NCBI RefSeq assembly: GCF_035046485.1
Contig: NC_085138.1
Location: forward strand, 40,955,464-41,019,463
DNA from: Aedes albopictus
Lineage: Eukaryota > Arthropoda > Insecta > Diptera > Culicidae
Length of the DNA stretch: 64,000 nucleotides
Direction: 5' to 3'
Position 1 is the first letter of the stretch. Each line of letters opens with the position of its first letter. This document shows positions 34,441 to 44,720 of this stretch, in pieces. The notes under the pieces were generated by a model. That model saw only the letters and a program-made list of their open reading frames with translations, did not search any database and was not told the origin of the DNA. The position numbers and the translations under genes were made by a program.

Positions 34441-36706
34441 TTTGTTTGTTTGTTTGTTTATTTATTGTCCAGTAGCGTAAGATACAAATCTTTTAAAATA
34501 CTACCTCCGGTTGGTAAAATATCATTTTCTGAGATTTTAAACTTTACTTATTCTACTTAATAACTATCTAACTATCACGGTTCCAAAAGTTTATGCAGCC
34601 ACTCTTGAAATTTGCTTCCGACGATGAACGCTTCAATGCGGGAGGTAACGTGTTCCAGTTTACCACACCTCGAACGAACAGTGAACTTGAATAACTCGCC
34701 GTGTTGTTAGCTGGAATCACCAAATTCTGTAACCGGCGGCCTCGTGTTTGGACAATCTTTTGATATAACGAGGCGGGAGTTTGTGTTGTTAGCAGATTTC
34801 TCAGGAAAATACAGGAGCGATATGCGTAGAAACCTCGTAAACTACATCCGATAAGGTTCTTTTGCAAATGGCTAACGTGGTCATACCGGCTCAACCCATA
34901 TACATAACGCACACAACAATTTAACGCCACACGAAGTCTGTCGAAGGAACTTGCACTTGGGTAGACGTGAAGGACATCGCCAAACAGAAAATGAGGTAGA
35001 ATTAGGGATTTGAACAGTTTTAGTTTTGTGGCGGTCGGTGCTGTAGGAGCACAGTTGTACAACGTGCGTAGGCTAGCATAGATCTTTCCACACTGCTGTG
35101 CTATTAGGCTGTCCCACTGCAAATTATTTTGGAAAATGAACCCTAGGTTATTCGCACTTTCTGTCCACTCGATGCTCTGACCGTCTAGCACAACTCTCGC
35201 GTCAGGAAAACCGCTGTTTAGTCGACGTTGACTTGAGATATGTATGGCTTTACTCTTCGCAGGATTCACTTGGAGGCTATTTCGACGTGACCAATCCGCT
35301 ACATTTTGAAGATCAGCATTAATCATCCTGATCAGCTCGCTCGTACAAGGCCCCAGCCGCCTGACGTAGAGTTGCACATCATCGGCATAAATCTGTATGG
35401 AACAGTACTTCAACACAGTTGGTAGATCATTGATGTGACAGCAGAAGAGCAGGGGACCCAGAACTGAGCCTTGAGGCACACCAGATGATACATCCGCACA
35501 ACTCGAAAAGCGATTATCACAGAAAACGGTCTGCTTACGTCCGCACAAGTAGGACCCCAACAGGTTTACAGATGACGGGGAAAAGTTGAATTGCACTTCC
35601 AGTTTGTTTAACAATTTACGATGTACGATAGTGTCGAAAGCCTTCGAAAAATCCAGAAGCAGCAGTATGCCAACACCCTTTTTGTCAATGGTGGCTCCAA
35701 GGTCGTCATGCACTCGAAGAACTGCTGTTTTGACACTCTGACCTCCGCGGAAACCGGCTTGATGATCTGACAACAAGTTGTTACTTTCAATATACGATGT
35801 CATTTGACGCTTGAGAAGCTTTTCAAAGGCCTTCGACAATGCACAAAGTATGCTAATTGGTCGTAGATTGTTGACGTCATTCAAATGCGGTTTCTTTTTA
35901 AGTGGAAGAATTTTTGCATGCTTCCAGCAATCAGGAAAAGTCGAAGTCCGGATGAACATGTTGAACAGATGGGTTATATGATGGACGACCAATGGTAGGA
36001 TGATTTTAATAAAATTATTCGGCAGTTCATCCATCCCAACCGCACTTGATTGAATGTCCCAGATTGCATTGACAACTTCCCAGTGCTGAACAGGTTGGAA
36101 AGAAAAACTATACGGCGAAGGTGGTGTTGAACTAGGAGGTCTCGATGTCTGCTGGGTGTTGCTCGTGTAGTTAGCCAGAAAAGCACGATTTACCACCATC
36201 CGGATCAAATTCACACGGCTTTGACGATTTATCCTTACCGACTCCTAGGCTCCGTACCCGTTGCCAAAGAATTTTGGACGGAACTCTACTGTCCAAGAAT
36301 TGATTCAGATACTGCTGTTTGGCTTGTGCTACTTTCATGGTGGCCCGATTCCGCAGTACCTTGTATCGCTGTCGTTTCACGTCCCTCACATGTGGCGGAG
36401 CTTGCAACCAGTCTTTGTATGCCAAATCCCGCTCAAGCAATGCCTGTCGCACGACGTCAGTGAACCATGGGTTATGCCGACGACGACTAGTGCCGTCACG
36501 AAGAGGGATGCATGAGTCGTGTACTCTTTTAACATGCTCATTGAAAAATTCGATAGCTTCATTCGGGTTCTCAATTTGGTAAAAACAATTCCAAGGAATA
36601 GACAATAGAGCGTTTTCGAGGGTATGAGGGTCGAAGTTGGTATAATCACGGTATACGCGCCGGCTGCTGGACCGAGAAGTGTCGAAATCGACGGATGCGA
36701 AAATAA
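34441..36706 (-). mobile_element. 5'-truncated non-LTR retrotransposon (CR1/jockey group)
   Basis: A minus-strand LINE of 2266 bp. Its 3' end at 34441 carries an (AAAC)n tail (TTTG repeats at about 34440-34463 on the plus strand). The insertion is flanked by AAGGAATTG at 34432-34440 and 36707-36715, a candidate 9-bp target duplication, though the word is common in the surrounding satellite. The coding part starts inside the linker between endonuclease and reverse transcriptase, so the APE-type endonuclease and ORF1 are missing. The insertion splits the minisatellite of hAT-like family 2 and is therefore younger than it. Confidence 0.88.
34568..36706 (-). pseudogene. LINE ORF2 remnant: reverse transcriptase, frameshifted
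   Basis: Two minus-strand frames cover it. The upstream frame (coding part about 36171-36690) holds the pre-RT linker (NPWFTDVVRQALLERDLAY, KILWQRVRSLG). The downstream frame (34568-36214, 548 codons) holds the RT domain: LRPISIL (about residues 117-123), HQAGFRGGQS (151-160), LDFSKAFD with the first catalytic Asp (187-194), SSGVPQGSVLGPLLF (243-257) and the YADD core (276-279; bases 35378-35389). The C-terminus (VRGVVNWNTLPPALKRSS) fits the CR1/jockey group; the exact clade is not assigned. One frameshift near 36190 separates the frames. Catalytic residues are intact, so decay is recent. The apparent N-terminus of the upstream frame (36691-36788) lies outside the element, in satellite. Confidence 0.9.
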
Positions 36707-37814
36707 AAGGAATTGTAGGAGAAATCAACGATGAAATTCCGAAGGAATTGCAGGAGTAATCTTGGAAGAATTCTATGAGAAATTTCATGAGGAATCTTCA
36801 AAGGTATTCTAAGAGGGATCACCAAAGGAATTCTCGGAGAAATCCAAAACGGAATATCAAGAGAAATCCCTGAAAGAATTTTAAGAGGAATCCATGGAGG
36901 ATGTCCAGGAGGTATCCCCAAAAGAATTCCAGAAATAAATTTTAATGGTTTTTGAGAAGGAATCCCCAAAGGATTTCTAGGAGGAACTATCGAAAAATAT
37001 CCAGGAGGAATATTCGTAGGAATTACAAGAGGAACCCCTGGATGAATTTCAAGAGAAATCCCTGAAGGAATTTTAGGAGGAAACCCCGAAGGAATTTAAG
37101 GAGGCATCCTCGCAAGAATTCCAGCATAAACCTCAAAGGAATTCCCACTGTATCCACAAATCAATTCCAGCAGGAATCCCCAAATAATTCCAGTGGTAAT
37201 TTCCAAGGGATTTTGAGAAAGAATCCCTTCAGGATTTCTAGGAGGCATCAACGGAAAATACCCAGAAGGAATCTCTGAAGAAGTTCCATTCCTGCAGGAG
37301 AAATTCCTAAGGAAATTCTAGGAAGAATTACCGAAGGAATTCCTAAAGGAATCGCTGAAGGAATTCCAGAAGGAAACATCTAAGGAATTCTTAAAGGAGA
37401 ATTTCCATGAGGCATCCCGAAGAAGGTATCCTTGAAGAAGTCCCAAAAAGAAATTCAGAAAGAATTCAAGGAGGAATCTCCGAAGGAATTCCAGGAGGAA
37501 TCTCCAAAGAACTTCTAGGAGGAATCTCCGGAGGAATTCTAGGAGGAATCTTCGGAATAATTCCAGGAGAAATCCCCTAAGGAAGTCCAGGAGGAATCCC
37601 TGAAGGATATTCAGAATAAATACCCGACGTTCTTCCAGGAGGATTTCTGAAGGAATCCGACGTAATTCCAGGAGGATTTCCTGAAAGAATTCCAGGAGAA
37701 ATCCCCGAAGAAGCTACAGGAGAAGTCCCTGCAGGAATCACATGGGGAACCCCTTAAGAAAATCCAAGAGGAATCTCTGAAGGATTTCAAAGCGGAAAAA
37801 TCGAAGGATTTTAA

Positions 37815-37929
37815 CCCTTCAGCGCGCGCGCTGTTGTAAAAAGTACAACACTACCAAAAAACCTCGCTCGTCGTATGCAGCGCGAGCGCGGTGCAGTTTC
37901 AGTCGCTTGATGGCGCGCGTCCTTAAAGG
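37815..37929. mobile_element. piggyBac-like MITE (TTAA target)
   Basis: TTAA flanks both ends (37811-37814 and 37930-37933). The left end is CCCTTCAGCGCGCGCGC; the right end on the minus strand is CCTTTAAGGACGCGCGCC, an imperfect inverted repeat. TTAA duplication with CCC/CCT tips is typical of piggyBac-type elements. At 115 bp and with no coding, it is a MITE sitting inside the family 2 minisatellite. Confidence 0.72.
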
Positions 37930-39897
37930 TTAAAGAGGAAACCTCGAAAGAATTCCAAAAGGAATCTCCATAGGAAGTCCAGAAGAAATATTCGAAGGAA
38001 TTCCAGGAGAAAACAGCGAAAGAACTCTAAGATGAATCTTCGAATTATTTCCAGGAGAAATCCCCTGAGGAAGTCCAGTGGGAATCCTTGAAGGAAGTCC
38101 AGAAGGAATACTCGACGCAATTCCCGGAGGATTTCCTGAAGGAATTCCAGAAGAAATTCTAAAAGGGATCCTTGGAGGAATCTTCGAAAGAATTCCAGAA
38201 GGAATCCTCGAAAAAAATCCAGTAGGAATCTTCAAAGAATCTCCAGGTGACATCCATAAATAAAATCCAGGAGGAATCCTCGAAGGAATTCTAATAGAAA
38301 TCATAAAAGAAATTAATTCCTGAAGGAAACAGCGAAGGAATTCCAGGAGGAATCCACAACGGAATATCAGTAGGAATCTCCGAAAGAATTTCAAGAGGAA
38401 TCGTCAAAGGTATGCCTGAAAGAATTTCCTAATGAATTCCGGTAGGAATCTCCGAAGGATTTCTAGGCAGAATTGTCGAAGGAAATTCCTTAAAGAATTC
38501 CTGAAGGAATTCCAGAAAGAAAACCTGAAAGAATTCTTGTAGAAACTCCATAAAAGATCCGTCTAGAATATCCTGAAGACATGTCTGATTATAATTTTGG
38601 GAAAATTATTGAACGAACTCCTACAGAATTCCCCTTGGAATTCCATATAAGAACTTCTGTAGGAAGTGCTGAACGAGCTTCCGGAGAGACCGTTGATGTA
38701 ACTCCTAGATGCATCCGTGAGTCCTCCTGGAAAAATCTCAATCTCAATCTATAATCTGGAAGAACCCCAGGAGCGATCCCTGGAAGAACTCATGGAAAAT
38801 CCCTAAAGGAACTTCTCGAGGAATCCCCTAAGGATCTCCTCAAGGAATCTTAGAAGGAACTCTTATGTAGGAATCTATGAATCCTCCTGGAACTCCTGGA
38901 GAGATTTCTTAAGAAACTTCTGTAGGAATCCCTTAAGAAATTCAAAAGGAATCTCTGAAGAAACATCTAAATAATTTCTGTTAGAGCTCCTTAAGAATTT
39001 CTAAAGGAGTTTTATAATGAATCCCTGCAAGAACTCCTACACTAATTTTTAAGACCTCCTGCAGGAGTTTGGAAGAAACTTCTTACGGAATTTTTTATGG
39101 ATTTCCAGGAGGCATTTATGAATCCTCCTGAAAGAATTTCTGAAAATTTTCCATGAGGTATCCCGAAGTAATTCCCAGAGAAAACCGCGAAGCAATTTTA
39201 GAAGGGATTCTTAAAGAAATTCCAGGAGGGATGCCAGAAGTAATTCTTGCAGGAACTCTTGATAAAACTCCCGGAGTAATCCCGGAGCGATCCCTAAAGA
39301 ACGTCGGGAGAAATCCCTTGTTGAAATTCTAGAGGAATCTTGGAAGGAGAGGATCTCTTGGAAAAATCTCTGAGGAAACTCCTGAACTAGTTTCTAAAGA
39401 CACTCCTTTAGGAATTGTTGAAGGAACTTCAGAAGGCATCTCTGAAAGAACTCACAGGCTAATCTCTGTAGGACCTCCTATGGGAATCCCTGAAGGATCT
39501 TCTGGATGAATCTCTGATGAATCTTTAGGAGGCATCTCTGTATCCTCCTGAAAGAATTTCTGAAGGAACTCCTGGAGTTTTTTTTTCTGAAGGTACTGCT
39601 ATCGAGATCTTCTTGATGGATCTTCTGAAAAACAAATCAATCCTGGAGGCATCCGTGAAGAATTTTCTGGAAGAATGCCTAGCGGATCTCGTGGAGGTAT
39701 CACTGAATATTTCTGAAATAATCTTTGAAAAAACTTCGGAGAGTTGCAAATGATAAATAATAAATGAAATCTAATGAAAAATTAAAAAAAAAAGCTCTGG
39801 GAGTTTCGTATTTAATTGGACACCCTGAAATTCCATTTTTTCTGCAGAGTTTGTCTAAAACACTAGAAAGGGGAAAAAAAAGACAGACAAAAGTTTA

Positions 39898-40120
39898 CTT
39901 TTGCAGTTATACACGGTAGTCAAAACCATCTGGTCACTTTTGACCAGATCTCAAATTGTTGGAACTTACTGTTTTCAATTTTAATATGATAAGGGTATAA
40001 CTTTAGTGATTGATTTTTTTTTATTGATATTCTCTTAATAGTATGATGCTATTTATTTTTAAATAATCTTACGGTAATCTGCTAGAGAATAGTTTTGACT
40101 ACCGTGTATAACTGCAAAAG
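39898..40120. mobile_element. TA-flanked MITE with 29-bp perfect ends
   Basis: The left arm CTTTTGCAGTTATACACGGT continues with AGTCAAAAC, and the right arm (to 40120) is its exact reverse complement. TA flanks both sides (39896-39897 and 40121-40122). The 223-bp AT-rich interior is non-coding. It lies in the right shoulder of hAT-like family 2, between the minisatellite and the GC-rich subterminal tract. Confidence 0.85.
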
Positions 40121-40393
40121 TAACCGAATGTGAATAATAGATTTTATCTTTGATGATGAGAAATCAATTATTGCCCTCAAACTCTTATGAGAGTGATCGT
40201 GAGAATATTTAATATCAACTTTGTGTTAACTTATTTTTATTCGTGCACTGATCATCGGCGCGAAAAATGGAAATCGGCGGCGTGACAAACAGCGGCGTAT
40301 GGCGCGCCGCCGATATCTCGGTCGGCGTCGGCGTGGGACGAAAAATGTCGGCGGCGGCGGCGTGGCGCGGCGGCGCACAGGTCTACTTAGAGC

Positions 40394-42245
40394 AGAGAGC
40401 TGTTCCGTGAATTTAGTAGTAGGAGAATATATGAATTAGTCAGTAAATGAGTATGAATGAGTAAGTAAATGAGTAAGTGCGTCAGTAAGTGGGGCAGTGA
40501 ATGAGTAAGTTGATGGGTTATTGAGTATGTGAGATCTGTTCCATGGAAGTAACTGTATTAGTGAATTAACCAGTTAGTAAGTTATTCAGTGAGTTAATTA
40601 GCGAGTTTGTAAATGAGGGAGTTAATGAGTGAGTGAATGAGTAAGGTGATTAATGAGTAAGTTCTGAGTGAGTGAGTAAGAGGGTAAAATAGTGAGTTAT
40701 TGACTTTATGAATGAGTGAGTAAGTCTGTAAAGAAGTGAGTTAATGACTTAGTGAGTAAGTGAATGAGTGTGTGAGAGGAATGCATGAACAAGTGAATTA
40801 GTGAGCAAGTGAGTTAATGGGTGATTTTTTAACTAGTTTATTCATTAAAGGCTCAATCACGTTTAACGTTTTACATAGGCGAATTATTATTTCGTATTTA
40901 TGTATACAGGGTGTTAGGTTCGTGAGTGCAAACATTTTAAAGGATGATAGAGGACCATAAATGGTGAAACAAATTGTTCTACGCATATGGTCAAATCTCA
41001 ACCGTTACGTAGTTATTGAACTTTCCATGTTTTTGACTCTAATTGCCTTAACTGGCTATAACTTGAAAATGGTCAAACTTATTGCAGTTTTTTACCCTTA
41101 TTCGAAAGATTATAAAATTTTCTATCAAATGACTTCATTGAATCGATTGGTTTAGTTAAATAACTAAGTTTTCTAGAGCAAAATAGCTCAAAAGTAGTGT
41201 GTTTTAATGTGTTTTTGTCAATTATCTTTGAAACATGCGTAATAAATTAAATTTCTTTCTTCGGCAAAGTTGAGGCCCCTGTTCCACTCTACAATTCGTT
41301 CTTTGACACCAAACTTAAATTCTCTTATTGTTATCTTGCAATTTCGATATAAATGTGCGGCGCAGTGCGCAAAAAAAGTGCTTACCTTGACAGTTGCAAA
41401 TTTATGATCAGAAATGCGATGTTTCAATCGAAATTGCAAGAAAACGATAAGAGATAGAAGTTTGATGTCAAAGAACGAATTGTAGAGTGGAACAGGGGCC
41501 ACAACTTTGCCCAAGAAAGAATTTTGAATTATTACGCATTTTCAAAGATAATTGGCGAAAACAAATTAAAACACACTACTTTTGAGCTATTTGCTCTAGA
41601 AAATACACATGAATGGGTGAGCTTGTGAGATAGTGAGTCTGATAGTTAGTGAGTAAGAAAGTTGGCAAGTTAATGGGTTGGTGAAATAAAAAGCAAGTGA
41701 GTGATTTAATGAGTTAGCGAGTGAAGTAGTGAATTAATAAGTATTTGACTGAGTGAGCGAATGAGAAAGTGAGGTAAGGAACTAGTGGATGAGTGAATTA
41801 GTGAACAAGTGAGCCTGTTAATGAATGAGCTTGTTAGTGATTGAGCTTGTCAGTGATTGCGCTTGTCAGTGAGCAAATGAGTGAGTTAGTGAGTTAGTTA
41901 GTATGTGAGGGATATAATGAGTTAGTGAGTAATGTAGTGAGTTGACAAGACAAAACAAATGAATTAGTGAGCAAATGAGTTAATTAGTCAATTAGTGAGT
42001 GAGTCTATTAATGAGCGAATGTGTGGGTAAAAATGGGTGAGTTAACGAGTTATGTAGCGAGTGAATAATTCAATGAGTGGGTGAGTTGCTTTGTGCCAAT
42101 TAATGTGTCAGTAAATGTAGTGCGTATTGAGTGGCTGAGTTGGTAAAGGAGTGAACGGGTGAGTAAATGAGCTAGTGAGTGAGCCCATTAGTGAGTGAGT
42201 GAATGTGTGAGTAAACGAGTGATCTAGTGAATGAACTAGTGAGTA
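40394..42245 (+). repeat. GAGT-rich degenerate repeat, right segment
   Basis: Long runs of AGTGAGTTAATGAGTGAG and AATGAGTAAGTAAATGAG words with a loose 4-bp or 8-bp beat. The run is interrupted by 40850-41165 (AT-rich, unrecognised) and by a foldback element (41168-41604). Together with 33166-33288 it formed one array before family 2 inserted. Confidence 0.75.
41168..41604. mobile_element. Foldback element with about 190-bp arms
   Basis: The left arm begins GTTTTCTAGAGCAAAATAGC and the right arm ends GCTATTTGCTCTAGAAAAT. Complementarity, with scattered mismatches, runs through TTCCACTCTACAATTCGTTC and ATTTCTTTCTTCGGCAAAG to about 41358 and from about 41405. A central loop of about 45 bp contains GTGCGGCGCAGTGCGCAAAA. 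The target duplication is not clear. A minus-strand frame (41218-41514) crosses it and is spurious. Confidence 0.8.
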
Positions 42246-42275
42246 TTATTCCTTGTTGGGTATTTAGCCCATTTA

Positions 42276-42340
42276 CGCCCAGTGATCTGTTTATAGATCA
42301 GTTGCCTCGAACGCCCAGTGATCTATTTATAGATCAGTAG
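42276..42340 (+). repeat. Two CGCCCAGTG hairpin motifs
   Basis: CGCCCAGTGATCTGTTTATA at 42276 and CGCCCAGTGATCTATTTATA at 42312 are each completed by GATCAG, giving a small hairpin (GATCT facing AGATC). A related string, CGCCCAGTGTTCTATTTATG, lies at 32813. Confidence 0.6.
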
Positions 42341-42364
42341 CTTTTGCGATTACTGCAGAGAAAT

Positions 42365-43060
42365 GAAGATTTTTGGTAGACTGGTGTCTTCAGCAAAGTT
42401 GTTGAGGAGATCAAGGACTCTCCGATAGTACGTAATTTAGTACGTATTCGCTCCAGTAGGTGGCGCTAGTGATCATGAAACATTGTGATTTGATAGGTGT
42501 TTCGTCAACAGCCATTGCCAATATCGTCGCGCTCGTACCTTGATAAACCAACTGCATAGAGAATTTTTGTCTTTAGCAAAGTTGATCAGGACATCAATAG
42601 GTTTCCGATAGTGAACTAGTTGGTTCTGGGTTTATCCGTTAGGTGGCGCTGGTGAGTCCTTAAAAAATGAAACCTTTGTATCTCGAGAATCCGACTACAT
42701 AGAAGAATTTCGTCTTCGGCAAGGTTGATCAGGACATAAATAGCTATCCGATAGTGAACTAGTTGGTTCTGGGTTTATCCGTTAGGTGGCGCTAGTGAGT
42801 CCTAAAAAATTGAAACCTTTGTATCTCGAGAATCCGACTGCATAGAAGAATTCCGTTTTCGGCAAGGTTGATCAGAACATCAATAGCTATACGATAGTGA
42901 ACCAGCTGGTTCTGGGTTTATCCGTTAGGTGGCGCAAGTGGGCTCTAAAAAATCTGAACTTTTGTATCTCGAGAATCAGACTACTTAGAAGATTTTCGTC
43001 TTCGGCAAGGTCGATCAGGACATCAAGAGCTACACGATAGTACATGGTAAAGTCAATCGT
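42365..43060 (+). repeat. 143-bp tandem repeat, four to five copies
   Basis: GTTAGGTGGCGC occurs at 42638, 42781 and 42924, exactly 143 bp apart, with CTTTGTATCTCGAGAATC, TTCGGCAAGGTTGATCAG and TGGTTCTGGGTTTATCCG at fixed places in each unit. A more diverged copy precedes them (TAGGTGGCGCTAGTGATC at 42457) and a partial one follows to about 43050. The repeated minus-strand frame (42887-43090) is not considered a gene. Confidence 0.85.
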
Positions 43061-43135
43061 TTCACAATGTTTATTATAAGCGACCATCATGCGATTTATA
43101 GGCCCAAATTTGGCAGGGAAAAGAAACCCCTTCGA

Positions 43136-43223
43136 TTAATAACTGTGGAAGTGCTCAAAGAACACTAAGTTTAAGTGAGGCAGGCCAAGTTCCAGTTGGG
43201 ACGTAGCGCCATAAAGAAGAAGA
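43136..43223 (+). mobile_element. Feilai-like SINE, 3' fragment
   Basis: AACTGTGGAAGTGCTCAAAG, AACACTAAG, GAGGCAGGCCAAG and CAGTTGGGACGTAGCGCC follow the order of the SINE body at about 14560-14640 and end in a GAAGAAGAA tract. The tRNA-like head is missing, so this is a 5'-truncated copy. Confidence 0.7.
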
Positions 43224-43469
43224 AAATTACAAATCGTAGCTTTGTATAATGAAAGAAGTTACCGTTACACCCATAGACTTAAGAATATAATCTCAAGAAT
43301 AATTTGGATAACCTAAGATATTCAGAAAAAAATATCTTCATAATATTCTACCGCTTTTATGCCATTGAACAACAAAACTACAGAAAAACGTAGAAAAAAC
43401 TCCATAATAACGCTTGGAAAAATTCCAGCTTCAAAGGATTAACGTTTAACAAGTAAACACTCAAACCAT

Positions 43470-43890
43470 ACGTTCATCATACCATCATGGTAATCTTCAA
43501 GAACTATTCAAAAGCGTCTTCAAAATTCAAATATAACAACAATTATCCTCTGCAGTTTTTCTCTAACATAGTTGACAGTAAAAAAACGTGTTCCGTAACG
43601 TAGTCCAGACTCTGGCCAGGATTCCGCTCTGCCAATGAAGCCACTTTAGATTGTGTCAATTCCGCAATGAAAGTCATCCCATACTGCTGCACCATCTGAG
43701 AGAGAGAGCAGAGTGGATCCGGACGTACAAGGTGTGTGTTCGTTATGGAAGTTTCCGCTCTGCTCCTCGCAGCTTACGGTTAACTTAATCACTGCATGCA
43801 GTAGGTAACGTCTCGACAGTGCAGTGTGTCATATTTGAACAAGAAAAAAAAAGGCGGATCAATTCACATTTGGGAGCACGGAATCAAATC
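43470..43890 (+). repeat. Left arm of a long inverted repeat (partner 57675-58110)
   Basis: Strings shared with the minus strand of 57675-58110, in order, are CTGCCAATGAAGCCACTT, CAATTCCGCAATGAA, GTGGATCCGGACGTACAAGG, TTCCGCTCTGCTC and GTTAACTTAATCACTGC. Similarity is roughly 70-80% by eye, with small indels. Just inside each arm a GGAATTCC minisatellite begins, so the arms look like the ends of one structure about 14.6 kb long. Confidence 0.8.
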
Positions 43891-43916
43891 GCACGATTTT
43901 CAATCTACTTCGATGC

Positions 43917-44720
43917 TCATTCAGCATCTTCAGAAGGAATTCCTGGAGGAATTGCAGAATGAATTGAGGAAGGAATTCCAGGAGGAATTCTAGAAGGAAT
44001 TCCAGAAGGAATTCCAGAAGGCATTCTTAGAGGTATACTAGAATGAATTTCAGGAGAAAATCCAGTAAGAATTGCTGGAAGAATTTCAAAAGAAATTCCT
44101 GTAGGAATTCCAGAAAAAATGCTTGGAGGAATTACAGAAGAAATTCTAGGAGAAATACAAGAAGTAATTCCAGGGGAATTTAAGAAGTAATTACGGAAAA
44201 TATTTTGGAATTCCAGTAGAGATTCTGGGAGGCTTTCCAAGAAGAAATCCAGGACGAATTTCTAGAAGAATTTTTTAGAGGAATTCCGGGAGAAATTTCT
44301 GGGGCAATTCCTTGAAGAATTCCAGGAAAAATTCCTGGAGTTTAGGAGAAATTCCAAGAAGAATACATTTGAGAATTCCAGGAGGGATACCATAAGGAAT
44401 TCCGGGATTATTTCCAGAAGGAATTCCTAGGAAAATTCTAGGGGAATTCTTGGAGGAATTGCTAGAAGAGTTCTAGAAGGAATTCTTAGAAGAATTCCAG
44501 GAGGAATTCAAAGAGAAATTCCAGAAGAAACTCCCGGAGGAATTCCTAGAGGAATTGCAGGAGGAATTCCTAGAGGAATTCTAGGAGGACTTTCTAGAGG
44601 AATTCCAGGAGGAATTTCCGGAGAAGTTCCAGTAGGAATTTCAAGAGAAATCCCAGGAGGTATTTTTAGAAAAGTCCTGAAGGAATTCCAAGAAGAAGTC
44701 TCAGATGATTTCCATGGTGA
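43917..44720 (+). repeat. GGAATTCCAGGA-type minisatellite, left inner array
   Basis: Units of 11-12 bp such as GGAATTCCAGGAGGAATT and GAATTCCTAGAGGAATT, diverged but still clearly palindromic around GAATTC. It lies directly inside the left long inverted arm. Confidence 0.85.

Larger units (their letters stand above)
33485..39740 (+). repeat. GGAATTCCAGGAGGAATC-type minisatellite (family 2 body)
   Basis: Degenerate 11-13 bp units such as GAAGGAATTCCAGGAGGAAT and AATCCCCGAAGGAATT fill 33485-34431 and 36716-39740 on both sides of the nested LINE. Low-complexity frames on both strands (for example 37930-38394) are by-products. The orientation and wording (CCAGGAGGAATC) differ from the family 1 bodies. 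Confidence 0.85.
33297..40385. mobile_element. hAT-like nonautonomous transposon, family 2
   Basis: Both ends read TAGACCTGTGCGCCG inward (33297-33311 and the minus strand from 40385), a perfect 15-bp terminal inverted repeat. A perfect 8-bp direct duplication CTTAGAGC flanks it (33289-33296 and 40386-40393). Subterminal tracts on both sides are GC-rich CGGCGG repeats (about 33327-33425 and 40257-40380), sharply different from the AT-rich interior. The interior is GGAAT-type minisatellite (33485-34431 and 36716-39740), interrupted by a LINE (34441-36706), a TTAA-flanked MITE and a TA-flanked MITE. No transposase is present. The ends are unlike family 1, so satellite cargo arose separately or was exchanged. 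Confidence 0.88.

Noticed and set aside
36691..36788. N-terminal extension of the LINE frame
   Set aside because: It lies beyond the candidate target duplication, in minisatellite, and is open only by chance.
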